Positions 7,537-14,124 of a DNA stretch of 26,339 bases are shown here, one piece after another. Source of the DNA: T1Sed10-7 sp047921175. Its GTDB lineage: Bacteria > Actinomycetota > Nitriliruptoria > Nitriliruptorales > Nitriliruptoraceae. The notes under the pieces are model-generated. The model saw only the letters and a list, made by a program, of their open reading frames with translations, was not told the DNA's origin and did not search any database. The stretch is from contig JBLRWQ010000043.1 of assembly GCA_047921175.1 (NCBI GenBank), positions 1 to 26,339 on the forward strand. Direction: 5' to 3'. Each line of letters starts with the position of its first letter. The first letter of the stretch is position 1. The translations under genes were made by a program, and so were the position numbers.

Positions 7537-7566
7537 GACGCCCCCGACCGCGTGGCCGGGGGCGTC
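7537..7566 (+). terminator. Strong hairpin terminator after the universal stress gene
   Basis: GACGCCCCCG / CGGGGGCGTC form a perfect 10-bp stem around a 10-base loop, starting 16 bases past the TAG stop. No T run follows. It lies between two converging genes and could work in both directions. Confidence 0.75.
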
Positions 7567-7581
7567 CGTGCTGCCGGGGGG

Positions 7582-7725
7582 TCACACGCGTCCGCGCCGA
7601 CCGGTGACGATGCTGGCGATGACCAGCACCACACCCAGGGCGAGACCGAGCACCACCAGGTCCAGGACGAAGCCGAGCCCGCCGACGAGCAGGGCGAGCA
7701 GCAACAGGATGATCGCGAGGGTCAT
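7582..7725 (-). CDS. Small hydrophobic membrane protein (47 residues)
   Basis: Reads MTLAIILLLLALLVGGLGFV, a short polar break, then LDLVVLGLALGVVLVIASIV and a basic tail TGRRGRV. It is therefore two short membrane helices with a positive C-terminus. ATG 7725 is preceded by AGAGAGG at an 8-base spacing; an in-frame start 13 codons earlier has no such support. Actinobacteria commonly carry 45-55 residue 'hydrophobic proteins' of this shape, with no known function. The gene lies 51 bases downstream of fabI on the same strand and may have its own promoter, since an inverted repeat separates the two. Confidence 0.65.
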   Translation of the reverse strand: MTLAIILLLLALLVGGLGFVLDLVVLGLALGVVLVIASIVTGRRGRV

Positions 7726-7749
7726 GGGAAGGTCCTCTCTCTCCGCTGA

Positions 7750-7769
7750 GTAGGGACCGAGCACCCTAC
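7750..7769 (-). promoter_or_regulatory. Inverted repeat between fabI and the small membrane gene
   Basis: GTAGGG-accgagca-CCCTAC, a 6-bp stem 7 bases past the fabI stop. On the minus strand it contains TAGGGT (7768-7763), a TAnnnT -10 candidate 38 bases before the small gene. It may be a weak terminator for the fatty-acid operon, a promoter, or both. Confidence 0.32.
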
Positions 7770-7776
7770 GGAGCGG

Positions 7777-8586
7777 TCAGCCCTCCGAGGCGGCCGGCCC
7801 CCTGTCCACAGGGGCAACCGGGCCGCCCATCGCGTGCACCCCCCCGTCCACATGGACGAGCTCCCCGGTCACGCCCGGCATCCAGTCGGACAGCAGGGCA
7901 CAGACCGTCCGGCCGACCGGGTCCGGGTCACGGGTGTCCCACCCGAGCGGCGCCCGTTCGGTCCACAGGTGCTCGAACGCGGTGATCGTGCCGATCGAGC
8001 GGGCCGCCATGGTGTGCAGCGGCCCGGCGGCGACCAGGTTGACGCGGATCCCGAGAGGCCCGAGATCCCGGGCGAGGTAGCGGTTGGCGGACTCGAGCCC
8101 GGCCTTGGCGACCCCCATCCAGTCGTAGCCGGGCCAGGCGACCTGGGCATCGAAGTCGAGCCCGACCACCGCCCCGGGCCCGACCGCGAGCAGGTCCTTG
8201 AAGCCGGCGGCCAGCGCCGCGTAGGAGTACGTCGAGACGTGGAGCGCGGTGCTGACGTCCTCCCAGGGAGCGGTCAGGAAGCCACCGTCCAGGCAGGAGC
8301 CCGGGGCGAAGCCGATCGCGTGCAGCAGCCCGTCGAGGCGGCCCCACCGTTCCTGCAGCTCGGCGGCGACGGCCGCGATGTGCTCGGGCTGGGTGACGTC
8401 GAGCTCGAGGACGTCCGGCACGGGGTCCAGGCGGTTGGCGGCCCGCTCGGTCAGCCGCCGGCCGCGACCGAACCCGGTCAGGAGCACCTCGGCGCCCTGT
8501 TCCTGGGCGTTGCGGGCCGCGGCGAACGCGATGGAACGGGGGTCCAGCACCCCGGTGATGAGCAGCTTCTTGCCCTCGAGCAGCAC
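7777..8586 (-). CDS. fabI: Enoyl-ACP reductase, FabI/InhA type
   Basis: A 269-residue short-chain dehydrogenase that reduces the enoyl-ACP double bond with NADH, the last step of each elongation cycle. Family features are ITGVLDPRSIAF (11-21; InhA-type cofactor loop with Ser18 and Ile19), LLHAIGFAP (88-95), VVGLDFDAQVAWPGYDWMGVAKAGLES with catalytic Tyr154 and Lys161, and the RVNLVAAGPLHTMAA and TGELVHVDGG segments. It is closer to mycobacterial InhA than to E. coli FabI in these blocks. The residue matching InhA Ser94 appears to be Ala90, and the one matching Met155 is Trp151. The start is GTG 8586 with GAGGAGG 5 bases upstream. It is the last fatty-acid gene of the operon, 15 bases after acpS. 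Confidence 0.9.
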   Translation of the reverse strand: MLLEGKKLLITGVLDPRSIAFAAARNAQEQGAEVLLTGFGRGRRLTERAANRLDPVPDVLELDVTQPEHIAAVAAELQERWGRLDGLLHAIGFAPGSCLDGGFLTAPWEDVSTALHVSTYSYAALAAGFKDLLAVGPGAVVGLDFDAQVAWPGYDWMGVAKAGLESANRYLARDLGPLGIRVNLVAAGPLHTMAARSIGTITAFEHLWTERAPLGWDTRDPDPVGRTVCALLSDWMPGVTGELVHVDGGVHAMGGPVAPVDRGPAASEG

Positions 8587-8601
8587 GGTGGCCTCCTCAG
8601 G

Positions 8602-9009
8602 TCAGGTCGGGGTCGTCGGGACGATGGGGGACGGCACCGCGCCGGGACGGGCGTCGCTCGTCCCGACCACCACGGCCATCGCGACGCCGCCGTCGTGGGA
8701 CAGCGAGCAGGCCAGCGCGGCCGGGCGGCCGTGCAGGAACAGCTGCGGGGCGCCGTCGTCGGCGCAGCGGACCTCCACGGCGTGGAACGGGAGCCGGAGA
8801 TCGCGCAGCGCCTTGCGGGTCGCCTCCTTGGCCGCGAAGCGGGCTGCGAGCCGGGCCTGCGCCACCTCGCTGTCGGGGGCGACGCCGTCGCGGTGGACGT
8901 CGGCGAGCTCGTGCGCCGTGAAGACCCGCTGGCGCAGACCGGGCCGGCGCTCGATCGCGCGGGCGAGGCGGGCGATGTCGACCACGTCGCAGCCGGTGAC
9001 CAACGTCAT
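8602..9009 (-). CDS. acpS: Holo-[acyl-carrier-protein] synthase
   Basis: A 135-residue enzyme that transfers 4'-phosphopantetheine from CoA to the Ser of ACP. The N-terminal TGCDVVDIARLA carries the magnesium-binding Asp8. RLAARFAAKEATRKAL (53-68) holds Glu62 and the conserved FxAKEA motif. The SLSHDGG block near the end completes the AcpS pattern. A C-terminal Pro/Thr tail of about 20 residues (SDARPGAVPSPIVPTTPT) is extra to the core. ATG 9009 overlaps the stop of the acyltransferase gene (ATGA). Its place in the operon with acpP lets carrier and activating enzyme be made together. Confidence 0.9.
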   Translation of the reverse strand: MTLVTGCDVVDIARLARAIERRPGLRQRVFTAHELADVHRDGVAPDSEVAQARLAARFAAKEATRKALRDLRLPFHAVEVRCADDGAPQLFLHGRPAALACSLSHDGGVAMAVVVGTSDARPGAVPSPIVPTTPT

Positions 9010-9725
9010 GCGCCGGCCTCCCCGCCGCCCACCGGGGCGAAGGTGTCGACCATCGGGGAGCGGGACAGCACGGAGAGGCGCTCCTGCAGCTCGAGGTTGA
9101 AGGTCCGTCGGGCCTTCGGGGCGTCCGCAGGCGGGGCGAAGGGAGGGCCGAACCGGACCGTCACGCGCGCACCCGTCAGCCGTGGCCGCCGCCCGACCGG
9201 CCAGGCGCGCTCGATGCCCTCGAGTCCCGCCGGCACGACCGGCACCTGGAGCTCGGCGGCCACCCGGGCCACCCCGCTGCGCAGCCGGTGGACGGTCCCG
9301 TCGCGGCTGCGCGAGCCCTCCGGGTAGACCACCACCGCGTGGCCGTCACCGAGCAGGTGACGCACGACGTCCAGCGCGCCGGTGTCGACCTCGCCGCGGC
9401 GGAGCGGGACCATGCCGAGCCTGGGCAGCAGCGGCCCGAGCAGCGGGGTCCGGGTCAGCGCCAGGTCGCCGAGGAAGTGCACCGGTCGGACGGCGGCGAG
9501 CGCCAGCGCGACCGAGTCGGCGTGGGAGCGGTGGGTCGCGGCGATCAGCACCGGTCCGTCCGCCGGGACGTGGCCCGCGCCCTCGGCCCGGACCCGCAGC
9601 CACGTCCGCAGCAGCGGCCGGAGCACCCGTCGGGTCAGCGAGTGCGCACCGGGGACGGTCGTGGCGGGCACCACGACGGCCCCACCCGCGGGTCGGTCGT
9701 CGTGGTCATCCCGCGCCCCGCTCAC
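9006..9725 (-). CDS. 1-acyl-sn-glycerol-3-phosphate acyltransferase (PlsC-like)
   Basis: A 239-residue acyltransferase probably making phosphatidic acid from lysophosphatidate. The catalytic H-x4-D motif is THRSHAD (His65, Asp70). YPEGSRSRDG (135-144) is the EGTRS-like phosphate-binding block. PVVPAGLEGIERAWPVG is the later conserved segment. The GTG start overlaps the fabF stop (GTGA) and its own stop overlaps acpS. Embedding it within a fatty-acid operon suggests the acyl chains are passed on to membrane lipid, but the acyl donor and acceptor cannot be read. A second PlsC-like gene is at 25383-26264. Confidence 0.85.
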   Translation of the reverse strand: MSGARDDHDDRPAGGAVVVPATTVPGAHSLTRRVLRPLLRTWLRVRAEGAGHVPADGPVLIAATHRSHADSVALALAAVRPVHFLGDLALTRTPLLGPLLPRLGMVPLRRGEVDTGALDVVRHLLGDGHAVVVYPEGSRSRDGTVHRLRSGVARVAAELQVPVVPAGLEGIERAWPVGRRPRLTGARVTVRFGPPFAPPADAPKARRTFNLELQERLSVLSRSPMVDTFAPVGGGEAGA

Positions 9726-10969
9726 GCGGGCGTCAGCACCAGCGCGGCGTTCTGGCCGCCGAACCCCATCGAGGTGGACAGCACCGCCTCGAGGTCGACC
9801 TGGCGCGGCGTCCCGGCGACCACGTCGAGGTGGATGTCCGGGTCCTGGGTGGTGAGGTTCGCGGTCGGCGGGACCAGGCCGGTGCGCATCGCCTGGATCG
9901 CGAACGCCGCCTCGATCGCCCCGGCCGCTCCGAGGGTGTGGCCGGTGACGCCCTTGGTGGAGCTCACCGCGATCGCGTCGGTGTGGTCACCGAACACCGC
10001 GCGCAGCGCCCGGGCCTCGGCCGCGTCGTTCAGCGGCGTGGAGGTGCCGTGGGCGTTGAGGTGCCCGATGCTCCTCGGGTCGATCCCCGCGTCCTCCACC
10101 GCCCGGCGCATCGCCAGGATCGCACCGCCGCCGTCCTCCGGCGGCGCGGTGGCGTGGTGGGCGTCCGCCGACGCGCCCGCGCCGGCGACGACCGCGAGCG
10201 GGGTCGCGCCGCGGGCGGCGGCGTCCGCGGCCCGCTCCAGCACGAGCACCGCCGCGCCCTCCCCGATCACGAACCCGTTGCGGTCGATGTCGAAGGGCCG
10301 CGAGGCGGTGGCCGGGTCGGGGTTCTTCGACAGCGCGCCCATCTGGGCGAAGGCGCTGACCGACAGCCCGGTCACGCCCGCCTCGACCCCGCCGGCCAGC
10401 ATCACGTCCGCCGCGTGTGAGCGCAGCAGGTCGCGGGCGACGTGGATCGCCGACGCCCCGGCCGCGCAGGCGGTGTTGACGGTCATGTTGGGGCCACGCG
10501 CGCCGGACCGGATCGCCACGGTGCCGGCGGCGGTGTTGGACAGCATCTTGGGCACGAACATCGGGCTGACCCGGCCGGGGCCCTTGTCGAGGTAGCGGGG
10601 GTACTCCTCCGCCCAGGTCTCGGCTCCGCCGATGCCGGAGCCGAGCAGGATCCCGGTCCGGTCAGGGTCGACCTCGGTGATGCGCTCGTCGCCGTCGGCG
10701 GACAGCCCGGCGTGGGCGATGGCCTCGCGCGCGGCGATCACCGCCAGATGCGTGAAGCGGTCGAGTCGACGCGACGCACCCCGCCCGAGCTCGGTGTCCG
10801 GGTCGAACGCCGGCACCCGGCAGCTGATCGTGACGGGGGTGCCCATCTCGACCAGCTGCTGGTCGACCGCCGCGGCGGTCCGGCCGGACAGGACCCCGGC
10901 CCACGCGTCGTCCAGCCCCCGCCCGGACGGGGAGAGGATGCCGATGCCGGTGACGACGACGTCGGTCAC
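9722..10969 (-). CDS. fabF: 3-oxoacyl-ACP synthase II
   Basis: A 415-residue condensing enzyme that extends acyl-ACP with malonyl-ACP. The catalytic triad is complete: Cys168 in VNTACAAG, His307 in NAHGTST and His344 in KGVTGHTLGAAG. The N-terminal DVVVTGIGILSPSG and the C-terminal STSMGFGGQNAALVL are standard for FabF. The GTG start overlaps the acpP stop (GTGA) and its stop overlaps the acyltransferase gene. It supplies the elongation step after FabH has made the first 3-oxoacyl-ACP. Confidence 0.94.
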   Translation of the reverse strand: MTDVVVTGIGILSPSGRGLDDAWAGVLSGRTAAAVDQQLVEMGTPVTISCRVPAFDPDTELGRGASRRLDRFTHLAVIAAREAIAHAGLSADGDERITEVDPDRTGILLGSGIGGAETWAEEYPRYLDKGPGRVSPMFVPKMLSNTAAGTVAIRSGARGPNMTVNTACAAGASAIHVARDLLRSHAADVMLAGGVEAGVTGLSVSAFAQMGALSKNPDPATASRPFDIDRNGFVIGEGAAVLVLERAADAAARGATPLAVVAGAGASADAHHATAPPEDGGGAILAMRRAVEDAGIDPRSIGHLNAHGTSTPLNDAAEARALRAVFGDHTDAIAVSSTKGVTGHTLGAAGAIEAAFAIQAMRTGLVPPTANLTTQDPDIHLDVVAGTPRQVDLEAVLSTSMGFGGQNAALVLTPA

Positions 10970-11202
10970 GCCTGCTTCTCCGCGACCTTGTCGATGGCGT
11001 CCTGGACGGTCTTGACGTCCTCGAGCTCCTCGTCCTCGAGCTTGACCCCGGTGCGCTCCTCGAGCACGAGGGTGAGCTCGACGACGTCGAGGGAGTCGAG
11101 CCCGAGCGCCTCGAAGGTGGCGTCGGCGGCGACGTCGCCCTCGGGGACGCCGAACTCCTCGGTCAGGACCTCGGTGAAGATGGTCAGCAGTTCCTGGCTC
11201 AC
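10966..11202 (-). CDS. acpP: Acyl carrier protein
   Basis: A 78-residue, strongly acidic four-helix protein. The phosphopantetheine site is Ser37 in LGLDSLDVVEL. The acidic helix II that docks to partner enzymes follows (ELTLVLEERTGVKLEDEELEDV). The start is GTG 11202, with AGGAG 8 bases upstream. It is separated from fabG by 55 bases and overlaps fabF. It carries the growing acyl chain through all the steps encoded around it. Confidence 0.95.
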   Translation of the reverse strand: MSQELLTIFTEVLTEEFGVPEGDVAADATFEALGLDSLDVVELTLVLEERTGVKLEDEELEDVKTVQDAIDKVAEKQA

Positions 11203-11257
11203 GATGGTGCTCCTGGTGTCAGGGCCGCGGGACGGCCGGTGCGGGGGTGGTGCAGGT

Positions 11258-11977
11258 CTACATGCCGGCGCCGCCGTCCACGGGGAGGACGGCCCCGGTG
11301 ATGGACGCGGCGGCGGGCGAGGCGAGGAAGGCGATGGCCGCGGCGACCTCGTCGGGCTCCACGGCCCGCCCGGTGGGGGCCAGGCCGGTCAGGGCCTCCC
11401 GGGCGGCCTCGTCGAGCTGGTCGGTCATGGCGGTGGCGACGAAGCCGGGGGCGACGACGTTGACGGTGATGCCCTTGCGCGCCACCTCGCGCGCCAGCGA
11501 GCGCGAGAAGCCGATCAGGCCGGCCTTGGAGGCGGCGTAGGCGGTCTGCCCGACGTTGCCGTGCAGGCCGACGACCGATCCGACGCTGATGATCCGGCCG
11601 TTGCGGGCACGCAGCATCGGGCGCACCGCCGCCTTGGAGAGCAGGAACGCGCCACGCAGGTTGACCTCGATGGTGCGGTCGAACCGGGCCGGGTCCAGGC
11701 GCAGGAGCAGGTCGTCGTCGGCCACCCCGGCGTTGTTGACGACCACGGCCAGGGGACCGAGCTCGCCCGCGCGCGTCACGGCCGCAGCCACGCTGCCCTC
11801 GTCGGTGACGTCGAGGTGGCAGGCCTCCCCGGCCCCCTCGAGCGAGGCGACGACCGCCTCGGCTGCCTCGGCGTTGCCGCCGTAGCCGACCAGGACGTGG
11901 TGACCCGCCGCAGCCAGGGCGCGGCACGTGGCCGCGCCGATACCACCGCTGCCCCCGCTGACGATGGCGACGGTCAT
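11258..11977 (-). CDS. fabG: 3-oxoacyl-ACP reductase
   Basis: A 239-residue short-chain dehydrogenase reducing 3-oxoacyl-ACP with NADPH. The cofactor loop is GGSGGIG (8-14), followed by VVNNAGVADD. The catalytic residues are Asn106, Ser134, Tyr147 and Lys151 (SVGSVVG, YAASKAG). TVNVVAPGFVATAMTD and the C-terminal ITGAVLPVDGGAGM are typical of FabG. ATG 11977 overlaps the fabH stop (ATGA). The position between fabH and acpP supports the fatty-acid role over the many other reductases of this superfamily. Confidence 0.92.
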   Translation of the reverse strand: MTVAIVSGGSGGIGAATCRALAAAGHHVLVGYGGNAEAAEAVVASLEGAGEACHLDVTDEGSVAAAVTRAGELGPLAVVVNNAGVADDDLLLRLDPARFDRTIEVNLRGAFLLSKAAVRPMLRARNGRIISVGSVVGLHGNVGQTAYAASKAGLIGFSRSLAREVARKGITVNVVAPGFVATAMTDQLDEAAREALTGLAPTGRAVEPDEVAAAIAFLASPAAASITGAVLPVDGGAGM

Positions 11978-12978
11978 CGCGTCTCCTTCCAGGTCAGCAG
12001 ACAGGCGCCCCAGGTCAGGCCCGCGCCGAAGGCGGTCAGCAACACGTGGTCGCCGTCGTGGAGCCGGCCCTGGTCACGGGCGTCCCACAGGGCGAGCGGG
12101 ATGGAGGCCGCGGAGGTGTTGCCGTGCCGGTCGAGGGAGACCTGGGCGCGCTCGCTCGGCACCCCGAGACGGGACGCGACGGCGTCGAGGATGCGCACGT
12201 TGGCCTGGTGGCCGACCAGCAGGGCGACGTCGTCGACCTCGAGGTCCGCGGCCCGGAGCACCTCGCGGGCGCTCTCGGTCATGCGCGCCACCGCGTTGCG
12301 GTAGACGTCCCCCCCGCGCATCGACAGGTAGTGGCTGCGATCGGCGAGCACCTCGGCGTCGAAGGGTCGGCGGGTGCCGCCCGAGGCGGTCCACAGCATC
12401 GACGCCCCCGAGCCGTCGGCGCCCATCGCGAAGGGCCCGAGCCGGGCGGTCTCGTCGCGCACGAGGACCACCGCACCCGCGCCGTCCCCGAACAGCACCG
12501 CGACGCTGCGATCCTCCGGGTCCACCACGCGGGTCAGGGTCTCCGCACCGACCACGACCACCGGTCCGCTGTCGACCAGCCCCGCCGCGACCCGCAGCGC
12601 GTAGACGAAACCCGAGCAGGCCGCGTTGAGATCGAACGCCGGTGCGGTGGAGCCGAGCGCCGCGGCGGCCAGCGGTGCGGTGGCCGACACGGCATGGTCC
12701 GGGCTGGTGGTCGCGACCACGAACGCGGCGACCTCGTCGACGCTGATGCCGGCGTCCTCCAGGGCAGCCCGGGCGGCGGCAGCCGCCAGGTCCGAGGTGG
12801 CCTCCTCGGGCGCCGCGACGTGCCGTTCGCGGATCCCGGTGCGGGTGCGGATCCACTCGTCCGAGGTGTCCAGCACCTGCGCGAGGTCGTCGTTGGTGAC
12901 GACCCGGTCAGGGAGCCGGATGCCGAGCCCAGCGATCGCCACGGGGAAGACCCCGGACGGCGTGGAGGTTGCGGTCAC
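11974..12978 (-). CDS. fabH: 3-oxoacyl-ACP synthase III
   Basis: A 334-residue enzyme that starts fatty-acid synthesis by joining an acyl-CoA to malonyl-ACP. The triad is Cys121 in LNAACSGF, His257 in VGHQANVRI and Asn287 in GNTSAAS. TSDEWIRTRTGIRERH (38-53) is the usual CoA-site block. The common PHQAN is GHQAN here. The GTG start has AGGAG 7 bases upstream. FabH selects the primer: acetyl-CoA gives straight chains, while isobutyryl-, isovaleryl- or 2-methylbutyryl-CoA gives branched chains. With a branched-chain dehydrogenase operon nearby, branched primers are plausible, but this is inference. Confidence 0.93.
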   Translation of the reverse strand: MTATSTPSGVFPVAIAGLGIRLPDRVVTNDDLAQVLDTSDEWIRTRTGIRERHVAAPEEATSDLAAAAARAALEDAGISVDEVAAFVVATTSPDHAVSATAPLAAAALGSTAPAFDLNAACSGFVYALRVAAGLVDSGPVVVVGAETLTRVVDPEDRSVAVLFGDGAGAVVLVRDETARLGPFAMGADGSGASMLWTASGGTRRPFDAEVLADRSHYLSMRGGDVYRNAVARMTESAREVLRAADLEVDDVALLVGHQANVRILDAVASRLGVPSERAQVSLDRHGNTSAASIPLALWDARDQGRLHDGDHVLLTAFGAGLTWGACLLTWKETR

Positions 12979-13056
12979 GGCTGCTCCTGGGTGACGGCCC
13001 GGCGGCGCGTCTGGGCGATGGTCGGATCGGGGTCGGTGCGGGGTCGGGATGCGGGG

Positions 13057-13980
13057 TCAGCCGGCCGCTGTGGCGACGGCCAGCGCGGCCACGACCTCGT
13101 CGAGGTCCTCGGGGGTGGCCACGGTCCGCACGGTGACCTGCGGGATGGTCCGCTTCGCGAGGCCGGCCAGGACCCCACCCGGGCCGACCTCGACCAGGGT
13201 GGTCACGCCCAGCTCGACGAGCCGCAGCTGCACCTCACGCCAGCGCACCGGCGCGAGGATGCCGTCGACCAGCGCGGCGGTGAGCTGGGCGGCGCGGGTG
13301 GTCTCGGCCGCTGTGGCGCCGGCGACGACCGGGATGCGGGGGTCCTGCGGACCGGCCGCGGCCAGGGCATCGCGGACGACCGTGACCGCCGGTGCCATCG
13401 CCGGGGAGTGGAACGCCCCCTCGACATCCAGCGGCAGCGCGCGGCCACCCGCATCGCGGGCCAGCTCGCGGAGCTCGGCAACGGCCGCCACGCTGCCGGC
13501 CACCACGACCTGCCCGGGAGCGTTGTCGTTGGCGATCACCAGGTCGTCGATCCGGTCGACCAGGACCTCGACCGCCTGGGGGTTGAGCTTCACGATCGCC
13601 GCCATGGTCCCCGGGGTGGCCTGGCAGGCCTCGCCCATCGCCCGGCCACGGGCGGCGACGACGCGCGCCCCGGCCTCGACATCGAGGGCACCGGAGGCGA
13701 TCGCGGCGGTGTACTCCCCCAGGCTGTGTCCGGCGACCACGTCCGCCTGCACGCCGGCGTCGGAGAGCGCCTGCCAGGCCACCAGGGAGGCGGCCAGGAT
13801 GGCCGGCTGGGCGTCCGCGGTGCGACCACCGGCGGTCGGATCCTCCGCCAGGGCCCGCACGTCCCGGCCGAGCCCGGCCTCCACCTCGGCGAGCACCCCG
13901 GTCGCGGGGTGGTCCGCCCAGGCGCGTAGCGCACCGGGGCGGTGGGAGCCCTGGCCGGGGAAGACGACGGCGAGCGACAT
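13057..13980 (-). CDS. fabD: Malonyl-CoA:ACP transacylase
   Basis: A 307-residue enzyme that loads malonate onto ACP. VVFPGQGSH opens the protein. The nucleophile is Ser86 in AGHSLGEYTAAI; Arg111 binds the malonyl carboxylate; His191 in GAFHSPAM is the catalytic base; VEVGPGGVLAGL is the late block. ATG 13980 follows GAGG at 6 bases. It is the first gene of the fatty-acid operon. A 28-bp inverted repeat centred about 58 bases upstream is probably the regulatory site. The gap to fabH is 78 bases, the widest inside the operon. Confidence 0.93.
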   Translation of the reverse strand: MSLAVVFPGQGSHRPGALRAWADHPATGVLAEVEAGLGRDVRALAEDPTAGGRTADAQPAILAASLVAWQALSDAGVQADVVAGHSLGEYTAAIASGALDVEAGARVVAARGRAMGEACQATPGTMAAIVKLNPQAVEVLVDRIDDLVIANDNAPGQVVVAGSVAAVAELRELARDAGGRALPLDVEGAFHSPAMAPAVTVVRDALAAAGPQDPRIPVVAGATAAETTRAAQLTAALVDGILAPVRWREVQLRLVELGVTTLVEVGPGGVLAGLAKRTIPQVTVRTVATPEDLDEVVAALAVATAAG

Positions 13981-14023
13981 ACACGACCTCGGGGAGGCGG
14001 GACGCGGGGGTGCGGAGCCGTAG

Positions 14024-14051
14024 TTGACATCGACGTCAGTGTCGATGTCAA
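14024..14051. promoter_or_regulatory. Perfect 28-bp inverted repeat, probable repressor operator of the fatty-acid operon
   Basis: TTGACATCGAC and GTCGATGTCAA are perfect 11-bp arms with a 6-base spacer (gtcagt). Each end is also a consensus -35 (TTGACA), one per strand. The minus-strand copy (14051-14046) is suited to fabD, although the -10 that should follow is poor. The site lies 43 bases before the fabD ATG and 73 before the divergent kynureninase ATG. Size and symmetry suit a TetR-type or GntR-type dimer. FasR-type TetR regulators of actinobacterial fatty-acid operons are an obvious candidate class, but the cognate protein is not in this window. Confidence 0.7.
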
Positions 14052-14092
14052 GGACCGAGGTGGCCGGGCGGACGGGGCCGCGACCCGGACGC

Positions 14093-14098
14093 TACGGT
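14093..14098 (+). promoter_or_regulatory. Possible -10 element of kynU
   Basis: TACGGT fits TAnnnT, 26 bases before the ATG. The same hexamer stands upstream of the GNAT and mcl genes. No convincing -35 was seen. Confidence 0.33.
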
Positions 14099-14124
14099 CC
14101 TGTCCGAGGACCGGAGGGTGAGGG

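Noticed and set aside
13674..13687. Palindrome CCTCGA-ca-TCGAGG
   Set aside because: It lies inside fabD coding sequence, and short GC-rich palindromes are expected by chance; it does not match the arms of the 28-bp repeat.
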